The notes below the pieces were generated by a model. It ran no database searches and was not told where the DNA came from. It was given only the letters and a program-made list of their open reading frames with translations. DNA of 64,000 bases, from assembly GCA_945906105.1 (NCBI GenBank), contig CAMDQO010000009.1, positions 26,036-90,035 of the forward strand, read 5' to 3'. The DNA is from Novosphingobium sp. Chol11 (GTDB lineage Bacteria; Pseudomonadota; Alphaproteobacteria; Sphingomonadales; Sphingomonadaceae). A program made the position numbers and the translations under genes. Shown piece by piece: positions 7,188 through 15,732 of the stretch (position 1 is its first letter; each line of letters opens with the position of its first letter).

Positions 7188-8432
7188 TTATTTTTCATCG
7201 GGTTTACTGTTGAATTCAGGATATTTACCCAGAAACAGCATAAGTGCAGCAGCAATCAGGCAGATCGGAATAACTGCCCACAGCAGCGGGTGATAGGTGT
7301 GGAACTTGTCATAGATCGCCGCACCGATCGGCGGTCCCAGCGCGGTGCCCAGCATCAGCATCGATCCCAGAACGCCATAGACTGCACCGAATGATTTCAG
7401 TCCGGCATAGCGCGAAACAAGGAAGGCGGTTACGCTCAGGCCTGCGCCAGTATAGGCCCCATAGATCAGCACGCCCAGGATCACGGCTGGTGCTGAATGA
7501 AACAGATCGAGCATCAGGAAAAACGCCAGCGAGCCAATGCCAAAGCTCAGTGCCGGGACCCATTTGCTGTCCGTCCGGTCAAGCAGCCAGCCGGTGCCAA
7601 GTTTTCCAAGTATTCCAGTGATCCCAGCGGTCGCCGCAACCAGCGCCGATCCGCTTTCACCCAATACCGTGTCGCTCAGGATTGGCTTGAGCTGGAAGGT
7701 GATTCCTGATCCCATCAGGGCGTTGAGCAGGTTGGCGATGAAGATCAGGATCATCGGCTTGCTGAAGATTGCCTGCCGGAAGGTGTAGCCAGGAAGGCTG
7801 GCGCGCGCATCAACCCCGGCTTGCCCCGCAGCGGGTCTGTTGGCATCGCGGAACAGGAACAGCGCCAGCACGAGTGCTATGCCGCCCCAACCGAGCCCGA
7901 AGACGAAGTAGGTGTGCCGCCAGCCAATATCAGGGATCAGCCAGCGGCCAAGGATCGGCGCGCCCAACTGCGCCAGCGCGCTGCCTGACAGCATGACCGA
8001 AAGCGCCATGGCCCGGTTCTTGACGAAAGCGCTGGATATTGCTGCCGTCCAGACCGTGGATTTTATCGCCAGTCCCGTCGTGGCCAGTATCAGCCACAGG
8101 CCGAACCATGTCCGGACATCGCCAGTGGTGAAGCCCAGCGCGGCAAAGGCCAGCGATGACAGCGCCAACCCCGGCAAAGCAATCCGCCTTGCACCAAAAC
8201 GATCAACCATCGCTCCGATCAGTGGCCCCAGCAGGAACGCGACCATGGCATAGATCGAATAGCCGAAAGCAATATCGCGGCGAGGCCAGCCAAATTCCTT
8301 TTCCAGCGGCTGAACGAACATCTGGTTCGAATAGGCGAACAACGCGTAGAAACTCATGCCAAAAAAAGCCGCGAGTACCATCGGCCAATGGCGCCGCCAT
8401 TCACTGGCAGAGGTCTGCGATTGCTGATCCAT
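7188..8432 (-). CDS. MFS transporter
   Basis: A 414-residue protein with about twelve hydrophobic segments. The MFS signature loop between helices 2 and 3 is visible (GAMVDRFGARRIALPG) and its counterpart in the second half reads GTGWLLDRTDSKWVPA. It resembles the OFA/monocarboxylate type of major facilitator; substrate and direction are not predictable. A GGGAGAG ribosome-binding site precedes the ATG. It follows the LLM oxidoreductase by 56 bases in the same direction, so it may move the substrate or product of the F420-dependent chemistry encoded there. Confidence 0.85.
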   Translation of the reverse strand: MDQQSQTSASEWRRHWPMVLAAFFGMSFYALFAYSNQMFVQPLEKEFGWPRRDIAFGYSIYAMVAFLLGPLIGAMVDRFGARRIALPGLALSSLAFAALGFTTGDVRTWFGLWLILATTGLAIKSTVWTAAISSAFVKNRAMALSVMLSGSALAQLGAPILGRWLIPDIGWRHTYFVFGLGWGGIALVLALFLFRDANRPAAGQAGVDARASLPGYTFRQAIFSKPMILIFIANLLNALMGSGITFQLKPILSDTVLGESGSALVAATAGITGILGKLGTGWLLDRTDSKWVPALSFGIGSLAFFLMLDLFHSAPAVILGVLIYGAYTGAGLSVTAFLVSRYAGLKSFGAVYGVLGSMLMLGTALGPPIGAAIYDKFHTYHPLLWAVIPICLIAAALMLFLGKYPEFNSKPDEK

Positions 8433-8488
8433 GCCTAGTCTCTCCCACCAGCCGCCGTGTTCCCGGCAATGTCAGCTTGCATGATTGT

Positions 8489-9406
8489 CTAATCGAGCTT
8501 GGCCAGCACCCGTTCGCCGAAATCTCGGGCCAGGTCACACCACTCTGCGCGGCTGTCGACGTAAATGCTCGCGCCTGCGCCGTGGGCACCCTTGGCGCGG
8601 TAGCCTGAGATCACGTCGATGGCTTCCTGCGGGCTGTAGCCGGGCTTGGCGGTGAACACGCTGGACAGGATCACCTCTGGCGGCGCATCGCGGCCGACCT
8701 TGGCGCAGTGATCGTGCATATAGGCGAGCGCTGCGTCGATATCTTCTTCATCGGCCAGCGATACGGTCCGCGCCGTGGCGGTAACAGCAGCGGGAGCGAA
8801 GAAGGGGTGCCAGGCATCGCCCAGTTCCACCGCACGGCGGATGGCGCGGCGGCTGTTGCCACCGATCAGCAGTGGCGGATGAGGACTCTGCACCGGGCGG
8901 GGCAGCATCCGATTGCCCGGGGCGGAATAGCCGGTGCCTTCAAAGGTGAAATCTTCACCGGTCCAGGCCAGTTTCATCGCCTTCAGATATTCATCCATGA
9001 TGTCATTGCGGGCATCGAAATCAGCGCCCAGCGCCTTGTATTCGGCCTTGAGATAGCCCGCACCCAGCCCGAGTACGACGCGCCCTTTGGAAAAGACGTC
9101 AAGCGTCGCCACGGCGCGCGCGGTGATGAAGGGGTTGCGATAGGGCAGGACAAGGATGTTGGTCTGCAACCGCAGCGTGGTCGTCAATGCAGCGATCAGC
9201 GAGAGCATGACGAAGGGCTCCTGCGCATAGTGCCCACCGTTATCGAGCCAGCGCGAACCGGGCACCGGATGATCGGTGACGCAGCCCGCAGAAAAGCCTG
9301 CTACCTCTGCTGTCTGGCAGATCTCTGTCACCGCTTCCATCGAGATGAACTCTTCGGGAAGGTGGATGTGATCGAATGGTAGGCTGACACTGACCGGGAA
9401 ACGCAT
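8489..9406 (-). CDS. F420-dependent LLM-class oxidoreductase (TIGR03619-like)
   Basis: A 305-residue luciferase-like monooxygenase-fold enzyme. Family features in order: FSAGCVTDHPVPG near residue 45, the LRLQTNILVLPYRNPF strand, GRVVLGLGAGYLKAEY, and PLLIGGNSRRAIRRAVELGD. Many members use F420 rather than FMN. The call to F420 is strongly supported by the setting, because cofC, npdG and the rest of the F420 pathway lie immediately upstream. It probably transfers hydride from F420H2 to a small organic substrate in the cytoplasm; the substrate is unknown. The ATG has GGAGAG upstream. Confidence 0.85.
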   Translation of the reverse strand: MRFPVSVSLPFDHIHLPEEFISMEAVTEICQTAEVAGFSAGCVTDHPVPGSRWLDNGGHYAQEPFVMLSLIAALTTTLRLQTNILVLPYRNPFITARAVATLDVFSKGRVVLGLGAGYLKAEYKALGADFDARNDIMDEYLKAMKLAWTGEDFTFEGTGYSAPGNRMLPRPVQSPHPPLLIGGNSRRAIRRAVELGDAWHPFFAPAAVTATARTVSLADEEDIDAALAYMHDHCAKVGRDAPPEVILSSVFTAKPGYSPQEAIDVISGYRAKGAHGAGASIYVDSRAEWCDLARDFGERVLAKLD

Positions 9407-9442
9407 GATATTCTCTCCGCAGAGCTGCCTTATCGTGGCACC

Positions 9443-10297
9443 CTATCTGGGCATTTCGGGTGGCAGCACCCACTTGCCACTATCGCTGCGAATCCAGCCG
9501 CCGCTAGCCCATGTGCCGCCATCAACAGGAATGATCGTCCCGGTGATGTAGGACGCCAGTGGCGAGGCGAGGAAGGCTATCAGATTGCCGCATTCGCTGT
9601 CGATGCCCGCGCGGCCAGCAGGAATGCGGCGACGCAGCACATCCTGCTGCTCTGGCGTACGCTTGGGCCAGCTACTTTCATCGACCGGTCCAGTGAAGTT
9701 ACCCTGCGTGCCGGGTGTCAGAGTGAAGTCCGGCGCGATGGCGTTGACGCGAATACCGTGTTCGGAAAGCTCGACCGCCAGCGTGCGGGTCAGGTTGTTG
9801 ATCCCCGCCTTGCAGGCCGCATAGACGGCATAGCCGGGAGCAGCCCGCGCGCCTTCGATGGAGGTGACATTGATGATCGCACCGCCGCCCGCTGCGATCA
9901 TATGCGGGATGGCACTGGAGGTAGCAGCAAGATTGCTGATCAGATTGAGATCGATATGCCGCCGCCAGTTCTTCTCGGCAAGATCGGTAAAAGCGCGCCA
10001 GGTGACACCGCCGGCATTATTGACCAGCACATCGAGCCGCCCGAAATGCGCTGCCGCTTGTTCAACCGCATCGCGCACAAAATCGGCGTCCATGACATTG
10101 CCGGTGATACCCAGAGCGCGGCGACCCATAGCGGTGATCTGCTCGACAACTTCATCGCAGCGTTCAGGGATTACATCGATCACTGCCACATCCGCGCCCG
10201 ACGCCGCCAGCGCCAGCGCCGCCGAACGGCCAATCCCGCCACCGCCGCCGGTGATAAGCGCAGTCTTTCCGGTCAGGTCGATATCGGGCTTTTCCAT
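9443..10297 (-). CDS. SDR-family oxidoreductase in the F420 operon
   Basis: A 284-residue short-chain dehydrogenase. It has the cofactor-binding TGGGGGIG near the N-terminus, NNAG, the Ser-Tyr-Lys catalytic set (NVTSIEG and YAACK) and the C-terminal PVDGG. The start at 10297 has AAGGA upstream and begins just before the first beta-strand. The gene lies four bases after cofC. It contains an insertion of about 25 residues (TGPVDESSWPKRTPEQQDVL) where the substrate loop lies in the fold. It may act on the same substrate as the adjacent LLM enzyme (inference). Confidence 0.85.
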   Translation of the reverse strand: MEKPDIDLTGKTALITGGGGGIGRSAALALAASGADVAVIDVIPERCDEVVEQITAMGRRALGITGNVMDADFVRDAVEQAAAHFGRLDVLVNNAGGVTWRAFTDLAEKNWRRHIDLNLISNLAATSSAIPHMIAAGGGAIINVTSIEGARAAPGYAVYAACKAGINNLTRTLAVELSEHGIRVNAIAPDFTLTPGTQGNFTGPVDESSWPKRTPEQQDVLRRRIPAGRAGIDSECGNLIAFLASPLASYITGTIIPVDGGTWASGGWIRSDSGKWVLPPEMPR

Positions 10298-10301
10298 GAC
10301 G

Positions 10302-10898
10302 CTATCCTTGATGCCGTGAGAGCAGGCCTTGCGCATCGGCCAAATCGGCAGGTTCATCTATATCGCGTGCAAGGCCGGGGGTAACAATCTCGCGCAGGGT
10401 AAGGCCGTTCCGCGCCGCCTCCGCCTTGTGCCTCGCGCAACTGCCGACTCCATAGCCATAGGCGAAGTCCAGCGCGGCGGGGACTGGCAGCGAAAGTGCA
10501 TTGGTTCCGGTGCCATGCCGATCAGGGGCAATCGCTGCTTCGCCCGAGGGTAGGGCGATCAACATTTCAACATCTGCCGAAGTTATCAGGGGCAAGTCTC
10601 CCGCCAGAGATATCACTCGCGTAGCCCCTCGCTTTGCCAGCTCGGCGCGGGCGAAAGTCAGCGCTGCGTTGAGTCCGCCTTCGGGTTCGGGCAGCAGTTC
10701 GATAATTGCCGTCAACTCCAGCGGCAATGTGCCAACCAGCACGACACCAGCAACGCCATCAGCACTGCGGGCCGCCGTGATGGCCGTTTCCAGCATGGCT
10801 GCTGCCAGAGCATTGCGTTCGGTTTGGCTCATCACGCTCGCGAGTCTGCCCTTCGCCTCAGGTGGTGCCTTGGCTGGGATGACGATCCAGCAGGTCAC
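10302..10898 (-). CDS. cofC: 2-phospho-L-lactate guanylyltransferase (CofC/FbiD)
   Basis: A 198-residue nucleotidyltransferase that activates a three-carbon phospho-acid with GTP for F420 synthesis. Family motifs: IPAKAPPEAKGRL at the N-terminus (nucleotide binding), LAGDLPLI, and APDRHGTGTNALSLP, followed by the YGYGVGS..H segment. Known CofC/FbiD proteins use 2-phospholactate, phosphoenolpyruvate or 3-phosphoglycerate; the sequence alone does not decide which. The start is a GTG overlapping the npdG stop (TAGTG), showing translational coupling. Confidence 0.9.
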   Translation of the reverse strand: MTCWIVIPAKAPPEAKGRLASVMSQTERNALAAAMLETAITAARSADGVAGVVLVGTLPLELTAIIELLPEPEGGLNAALTFARAELAKRGATRVISLAGDLPLITSADVEMLIALPSGEAAIAPDRHGTGTNALSLPVPAALDFAYGYGVGSCARHKAEAARNGLTLREIVTPGLARDIDEPADLADAQGLLSRHQG

Positions 10899-11545
10899 TA
10901 GATAGCCCGCGCCTTGGTCAGCCCGGTAAACCGAATACCCGCGCCGTCTGCGCCATAGGTCTTGTTCATATAGATGAGGATCGAGGTCAGCGCTTCTGCC
11001 GCTGCCGAATTGACCAGCGCACCGCCTGAAAGCCCGCGCAGATCCATGTCCTCACACAGCCCGACGACAACGCCGCGTGCTTCGACATCGTCGGAGAACA
11101 CCAGCACGTCGCAATCGATCTTCTCGTCATGAATCAGTTTGTGCGCTGCGACCGAATGGAAGGCGGAAACCAGCCGAACACCTTCGCCCAGATGTGCCAG
11201 TGCCTCCACCGCCGCGCTGCCCGTCTCAGGAAGTTGCACGCGCATCACCTTGGGCGGTACCAGCGGCACGGTAGTATCAACGACGATGGCCGAACCGACA
11301 TGATCCTTGATCTGTGCGAGCGTTCCGGCGTGGGCGGAATAGGGCACGGTAACGATCACCACATCCTTCCCGCTTGCCGCATCGCTGTTGGTTGCACCGC
11401 CTGCCGCGCCAACTTCCTGAGCGGCGATTTCTGCGCTCTCAGCCGAGCGAGAGCCGATAGTCACACTATGTCCGGCCTTGGCCAGGCGGCGTGCGATAGC
11501 CTTACCTAATGCACCGGTCCCGCCGATTACGCCGATAGCTGCCAT
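10898..11545 (-). CDS. npdG: NADPH:F420 oxidoreductase (NpdG/Fno)
   Basis: A 215-residue protein that exchanges hydride between NADP(H) and F420. The Rossmann glycine motif IGGTGALG sits at the N-terminus, with GSRSAESA after it fitting NADPH phosphate binding. Further family features are IVTVPYSAHAGTL, VVDTTVPL and VSAFHSVAAHKL. It is the first gene of the minus-strand arm of the F420 island, with AGGAG nine bases before the ATG. Its presence means the cell can reduce F420 from NADPH and feed the neighbouring LLM enzyme. Confidence 0.92.
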   Translation of the reverse strand: MAAIGVIGGTGALGKAIARRLAKAGHSVTIGSRSAESAEIAAQEVGAAGGATNSDAASGKDVVIVTVPYSAHAGTLAQIKDHVGSAIVVDTTVPLVPPKVMRVQLPETGSAAVEALAHLGEGVRLVSAFHSVAAHKLIHDEKIDCDVLVFSDDVEARGVVVGLCEDMDLRGLSGGALVNSAAAEALTSILIYMNKTYGADGAGIRFTGLTKARAI

Positions 11546-11588
11546 GTCAATTAGCTCCTGAAACTTGCCTGATTTGTGTTTGCCGTTG

Positions 11589-11616
11589 CGGATAGTGGTG
11601 CCATGGCACTAGGCAA
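11589..11616 (-). promoter_or_regulatory. candidate promoter/operator between npdG and cofE
   Basis: On the minus strand a weak promoter can be drawn: -35 TTGCCT (11616-11611), 16 bases, -10 TATCCG (11594-11589). The spacer holds a perfect 12-base palindrome, GTGCCATGGCAC (11598-11609). The site lies roughly midway in the 119-base divergent gap, so one factor could control both arms of the F420 island. The palindrome is seen; the promoter and the regulator are inference. Confidence 0.35.
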
Positions 11617-11664
11617 CCCCATAATGCAACGCCCGCTATTCATCACAGCGGCGGACTGGACCTC

Positions 11665-12435
11665 ATGACTGTCGCCACACCCTCTCTTTCGGTAGTAATC
11701 TTGCCTGGACTGCCAATGTTTAAGGCGGGGATGGACATAACTGCGGAAATTATTGATGCGGCGGACAAGGCTGGCGTGACGATAGGCGGCGGCGATGTTG
11801 TCGTTATCGCGCAGAAGATTGTGTCGAAAGCTGAGGGGCGGATCGTCAGCCTTGCCAGTGTCGAGCCGGGGCCGCATGGGCTGGAATTGGGTGCGGTGTC
11901 TGGCAAACCAGCAACTTTGGCACGACTGATCCTTGATGAGAGCCAATCGGTTATGCGCGCGAGCCCGCTGGCCATCATCACTCGCCACCGCACCGGCCAT
12001 GTTACTGCCAATGCCGGAATAGACGCCTCGAATGTTGAAGGCGGAGATAAGGAGCAGGTGCTGCTCTGGCCGCGCGATCCTGATGCCAGTGCTCGGACAA
12101 TCCGCTCTGGCTTCGCCGCTGCTCCTGCCGTTGTCATTGCCGACAGCCTGGGCCGGGCCTGGCGCCAAGGCACGATGGGCACCGCCATCGGCTGTGCGGG
12201 ATTGGTCCACACCGATGACCGGCGCGGGCAGGTGGATATGTTCGGGCGCACCTTGCAGGCCACCATAGTCGCCGTTGCCGATGCCATCGCCGCCTTTGCC
12301 GTGCTCGCCATGGGTGAAGGGGCGGAAGGCACGCCGGTTGCAGTTGTGCGCGGGGCGGGGCGGTGGGTGACGGCAGAGGACGGTCTTGGCGCAGCTGCTA
12401 TCATGCGGCCTGTTGAAGGGGATATGTTCCCGTGA
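11665..12435 (+). CDS. cofE: coenzyme F420-0:L-glutamate ligase (CofE)
   Basis: A 256-residue GTP-dependent ligase that adds glutamate to F420-0. Family motifs include GGGDVVVIAQKIVSKAEG, ANAGIDASNVEGGD and VVIADSLGRAWRQGTMGTAI. The length matches stand-alone archaeal CofE; the nitroreductase-like domain that is fused to it in actinobacterial FbiB is absent. First gene of the plus-strand arm, and its stop overlaps the GTG of cofD (GTGA). No strong ribosome-binding site is visible before the ATG. Confidence 0.93.
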   Translation: MTVATPSLSVVILPGLPMFKAGMDITAEIIDAADKAGVTIGGGDVVVIAQKIVSKAEGRIVSLASVEPGPHGLELGAVSGKPATLARLILDESQSVMRASPLAIITRHRTGHVTANAGIDASNVEGGDKEQVLLWPRDPDASARTIRSGFAAAPAVVIADSLGRAWRQGTMGTAIGCAGLVHTDDRRGQVDMFGRTLQATIVAVADAIAAFAVLAMGEGAEGTPVAVVRGAGRWVTAEDGLGAAAIMRPVEGDMFP

Positions 12436-13391
12436 ATGCCATAAGCTCCGGGGGCCACGTGCTGGCCCTATCTGGCGGTGTTGGCGGGGCGAAACTCGCT
12501 GCTGGTCTTGCTGCGGTAATCCCGCCTGAGCGGCTGACCATTGCGGTCAACACCGGCGATGATTTCGAGCATCTTGGCCTTACCGTGTGTCCTGACATCG
12601 ATTCCGTGGTCTATGCCATGGCTGGCCTTAACGACCGCCAACGCGGCTGGGGCGTGGTTGATGAATCGTGGCGCATGATGGAGCAGTTGCGCTCACTGGG
12701 CGAGGCGGACTGGTTCAATCTGGGCGACCGCGATCTCGCCATGCACATTGCCCGCAGCTGGCGATTGCGCGCCGGTGAGAGCCTGTCAGCAGTTACCGCA
12801 AGGCTGACTAACCAACTCGGCATCGCGCACCGCGTCGTGCCGATGAGCGACGCGCCAGTGCGAACGCAGGTGGAAACTGATGCGGGCTGGCTCGATTTTC
12901 AGCACTATTTCGTGCGCGAGCAATGCCGCCCTGTGGTGAAGGCAATCTGCTTTTCCGGGACGCCAGGGGCCGGGCCATCGGCAGGGCTGGCAGAGGCCTT
13001 GGCGCGGCCCGATCTGGCGGCGGTGGTGCTGTGCCCTTCCAACCCATTTCTGTCTGTCGATCCAATCCTTGCGGTCGATGGGGTTCGCCAAGCACTACTC
13101 AGCCTCAAGGTGCCGCGCATCGCTGTGTCACCGTTGATTGGTGGCAAGGCACTGAAGGGTCCGCTTTCGAAAATGCTCGATGAGCTTGGTTTTGAGGGCA
13201 GCAACACGGCTATCGCGGCCCATTATGGTGCATTGATCAGCCATTTGGTGATTGATCGCACGGACGAAGACGGCGCACTGGCCTTGCGTGCCAGTGGCCT
13301 TCAGGTCACCTTGGCGGAAACGCTGATGAAAAGCAGTGAAGATCAGGCGAGGCTGGCGCGTGACGTGCTCACCGCCGCTGGAGTGGAGTAG
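12432..13391 (+). CDS. cofD: 2-phospho-L-lactate transferase (CofD/FbiA)
   Basis: A 319-residue transferase that joins the activated phospho-acid to Fo, giving F420-0 or its dehydro form. The N-terminal LSGGVGGAKLAAGL and NTGDDFEHLGL are diagnostic, and WFNLGDRDLAMHI and CPSNPFLSVDPIL follow. Length is normal for the family. Starts with GTG inside the cofE stop codon. Together with cofE, cofC and fbiC it completes the core of F420 synthesis. Confidence 0.94.
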   Translation: MNAISSGGHVLALSGGVGGAKLAAGLAAVIPPERLTIAVNTGDDFEHLGLTVCPDIDSVVYAMAGLNDRQRGWGVVDESWRMMEQLRSLGEADWFNLGDRDLAMHIARSWRLRAGESLSAVTARLTNQLGIAHRVVPMSDAPVRTQVETDAGWLDFQHYFVREQCRPVVKAICFSGTPGAGPSAGLAEALARPDLAAVVLCPSNPFLSVDPILAVDGVRQALLSLKVPRIAVSPLIGGKALKGPLSKMLDELGFEGSNTAIAAHYGALISHLVIDRTDEDGALALRASGLQVTLAETLMKSSEDQARLARDVLTAAGVE

Positions 13392-13395
13392 TCAA

Positions 13396-15732
13396 GTGGA
13401 CGCGATTACCAGTTTGAAGGCCCAGCTTGCCGCAATGCCCACCGAAGCATTGCTGGCTCAAGCGCGGAATCGCCGTGATGCCCGCGACGGGTTCGCAGGA
13501 TTTGGGCGGATGACCTATAGCCGCAAGGTGTTCATTCCGCTGACACGGCTGTGCATGGATGTCTGCCACTATTGCACATTCGCCACCACACCATCGCAGC
13601 TTGCCGCGCCTTATCTGACGCTGGACGAAGTGCTCGACATCGCCCGCGCTGGTGCGGAGGCGGGCTGCAAGGAAGCACTGTTCACGCTGGGTGATGCGCC
13701 CGAGCGCCGCTATGTCGCCGCGCGCGAATGGCTGGCCGAGCATGGCTTTGAACGTACCATCGACTATGTTCGGCATTGCGCCGAAGCGGTACTCAAGGAA
13801 ACCGGGCTGCTGCCGCACGTGAATGCCGGCGTTCTGGAAGAAGCGGACTATCTTGCGCTCAAGCCATTTGCCGCTTCCTGCGGGCTGATGCTGGAAACCA
13901 CGGCTGATCGGCTGGGGGATAAAGGCGGGGCGCATTTCGGATCACCGGACAAGGTTCCCGCGCTGCGGCTTGCCTCACTGGAAGCAGCGGGCCGGGCAAA
14001 AATGCCGATGACCAGTGGCATCCTCGTCGGCATTGGCGAGACCGAGGAAGAGCGGATCGAGGCGCTGATGGCGCTGAACGAGGTCCACCACCGCCATGGC
14101 AACTTGCAGGAAGTCATCGTCCAGAACTTCTGCGCCAAGGCTGACACCAAGATGGCCGATGCGCCCGAACTGACCGATGAGGAATTCCTGCGGGCGCTGG
14201 CCCTCGCGCGGATCGTGCTCGATGATGAAATATCGGTACAGGCACCGCCCAATCTCAATGATGCGCGACTTGGACGGTTGATTGATACCGGCATCAATGA
14301 CTGGGGCGGCATTTCACCAGTCACCAAGGACCATGTAAACCCAGAGGCACCCTGGCCCGAAATTGCCCGGCTGGAGCAGATTTGCGCTTCGGCGGGGCGG
14401 CCTCTGGTCGAGCGACTGACCATCTATCCGCGCTATGTTGCTGAGCCAGGCTGGATCGATCCAAAGTTACGACCGTCAGTGATCAAACTCGCCGATGCCG
14501 AGTGGCTGGGGCGCGATTCTGTGTGGAGTCCGGGCGTGTCCGGAGCGGCCCCCGGATCGCCGCAGGCACCAATTGGCGCTGTGGTGCCGGGGCCGGTGGC
14601 GATACAACTCCACGCCATGCTGGATCGCGCTGCGGACGGCCATGAACTATCCGAAGCAGAGATCGTCAGCCTGTTTGAAACGCGCGGTTCTGCGGCGCAG
14701 GCGGCAATCGAGGCGGCGGATGCCTTGCGCGCCGAGGTCAACGGCGATGCGGTGACCTATGTGATCAACCGCAACATCAATTATACCAACATCTGCGCCT
14801 ATTCGTGCAGTTTTTGCGCCTTTTCAAAGACATCATCAAAGGGTGGTTATCGCGACAAACCCTATGCCCTCGATTTCGGCGAAGTGGCGAGCCGCGCGCA
14901 GGAAGCTGTCGCCAAGGGTGCCACCGAAGTCTGCCTGCAAGGCGGTATCCACCCAAGCTATACCGGCGATACCTATGCGGGGATCCTTGAGGCGGTGAAG
15001 GCAGCTTGCCCGGACCTGCACGTTCATGCCTTCTCGCCGCTTGAAGTCAGCCAGGGCGCAAAGACTCTGGGCGTTTCGGTTGAGGATTATCTGCGCCGCC
15101 TGAAGGATTCCGGCCTTGGCTCGCTGCCCGGCACGGCGGCGGAAATCCTCGACGATGGCATCCGGATGCAGATATGCCCGGACAAGCTGATGAGCGGGGA
15201 ATGGCTCGATGTCGTTGGCACCGCACACCGCATCGGCCTGCCGACCACATCGACGATCCTGTACGGCCACCTTGAAGAACCAGTCCATTGGGCACGGCAT
15301 CTGCTGGCTTTGCGCCGCTTGCAGGGCGAAACCGGTGGCTTCACCGAATTCGTACCGCTGCCGCTCGTCCACATGGAAGCGCCAATGTATCGCAAAGGGC
15401 TGAGTCGCAAGGGGCCGACATGGCGCGAAGCTGTGATGATGCACGCGGTTGCGCGCATCGTGCTGCACACCCGGATCAGCTCAATCCAATGTTCATGGGT
15501 AAAGCTTGGCACAGAAGGCGCCGCGGCGGTGCTGAATGCCGGAGCGAATGACATCGGCGGGGTGCTGATGAACGAAAGCATCAGCCGCGCCGCTGGGGCC
15601 AGCCATGGTCAGGAACTGACGGTGGAGAACCTTGAAACCATCGCCATGGCCGCTGCCAAGACCACTAGCCGCCCGCTGCGCCAGCGCACGACGCTTTACA
15701 AGACGGTGGTGCGCGAAGCGGTGCTTGCCTAG
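13396..15732 (+). CDS. fbiC: Fo synthase, CofG-CofH fusion (FbiC)
   Basis: A 778-residue bifunctional radical-SAM enzyme that makes the deazaflavin Fo from a tyrosine-derived radical and 5-amino-6-ribitylaminouracil. Two CxxxCxxC clusters are present: Cys53/57/60 (CMDVCHYC) in the CofG half and Cys467/471/474 (CAYSCSFC) in the CofH half. The GTG at 13396 is chosen: GGAG lies seven bases upstream and it follows the cofD stop by four bases; the longer frame would run back inside cofD. The fused form is typical of actinobacteria, whereas archaea and cyanobacteria usually have two genes. The 3' end overlaps the convergent SDR gene by four bases. Confidence 0.94.
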   Translation: MDAITSLKAQLAAMPTEALLAQARNRRDARDGFAGFGRMTYSRKVFIPLTRLCMDVCHYCTFATTPSQLAAPYLTLDEVLDIARAGAEAGCKEALFTLGDAPERRYVAAREWLAEHGFERTIDYVRHCAEAVLKETGLLPHVNAGVLEEADYLALKPFAASCGLMLETTADRLGDKGGAHFGSPDKVPALRLASLEAAGRAKMPMTSGILVGIGETEEERIEALMALNEVHHRHGNLQEVIVQNFCAKADTKMADAPELTDEEFLRALALARIVLDDEISVQAPPNLNDARLGRLIDTGINDWGGISPVTKDHVNPEAPWPEIARLEQICASAGRPLVERLTIYPRYVAEPGWIDPKLRPSVIKLADAEWLGRDSVWSPGVSGAAPGSPQAPIGAVVPGPVAIQLHAMLDRAADGHELSEAEIVSLFETRGSAAQAAIEAADALRAEVNGDAVTYVINRNINYTNICAYSCSFCAFSKTSSKGGYRDKPYALDFGEVASRAQEAVAKGATEVCLQGGIHPSYTGDTYAGILEAVKAACPDLHVHAFSPLEVSQGAKTLGVSVEDYLRRLKDSGLGSLPGTAAEILDDGIRMQICPDKLMSGEWLDVVGTAHRIGLPTTSTILYGHLEEPVHWARHLLALRRLQGETGGFTEFVPLPLVHMEAPMYRKGLSRKGPTWREAVMMHAVARIVLHTRISSIQCSWVKLGTEGAAAVLNAGANDIGGVLMNESISRAAGASHGQELTVENLETIAMAAAKTTSRPLRQRTTLYKTVVREAVLA

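Noticed and set aside
11643..12458. Minus-strand frames opposite cofE
   Set aside because: Low-complexity translations opposite a conserved enzyme; shadows of codon bias.
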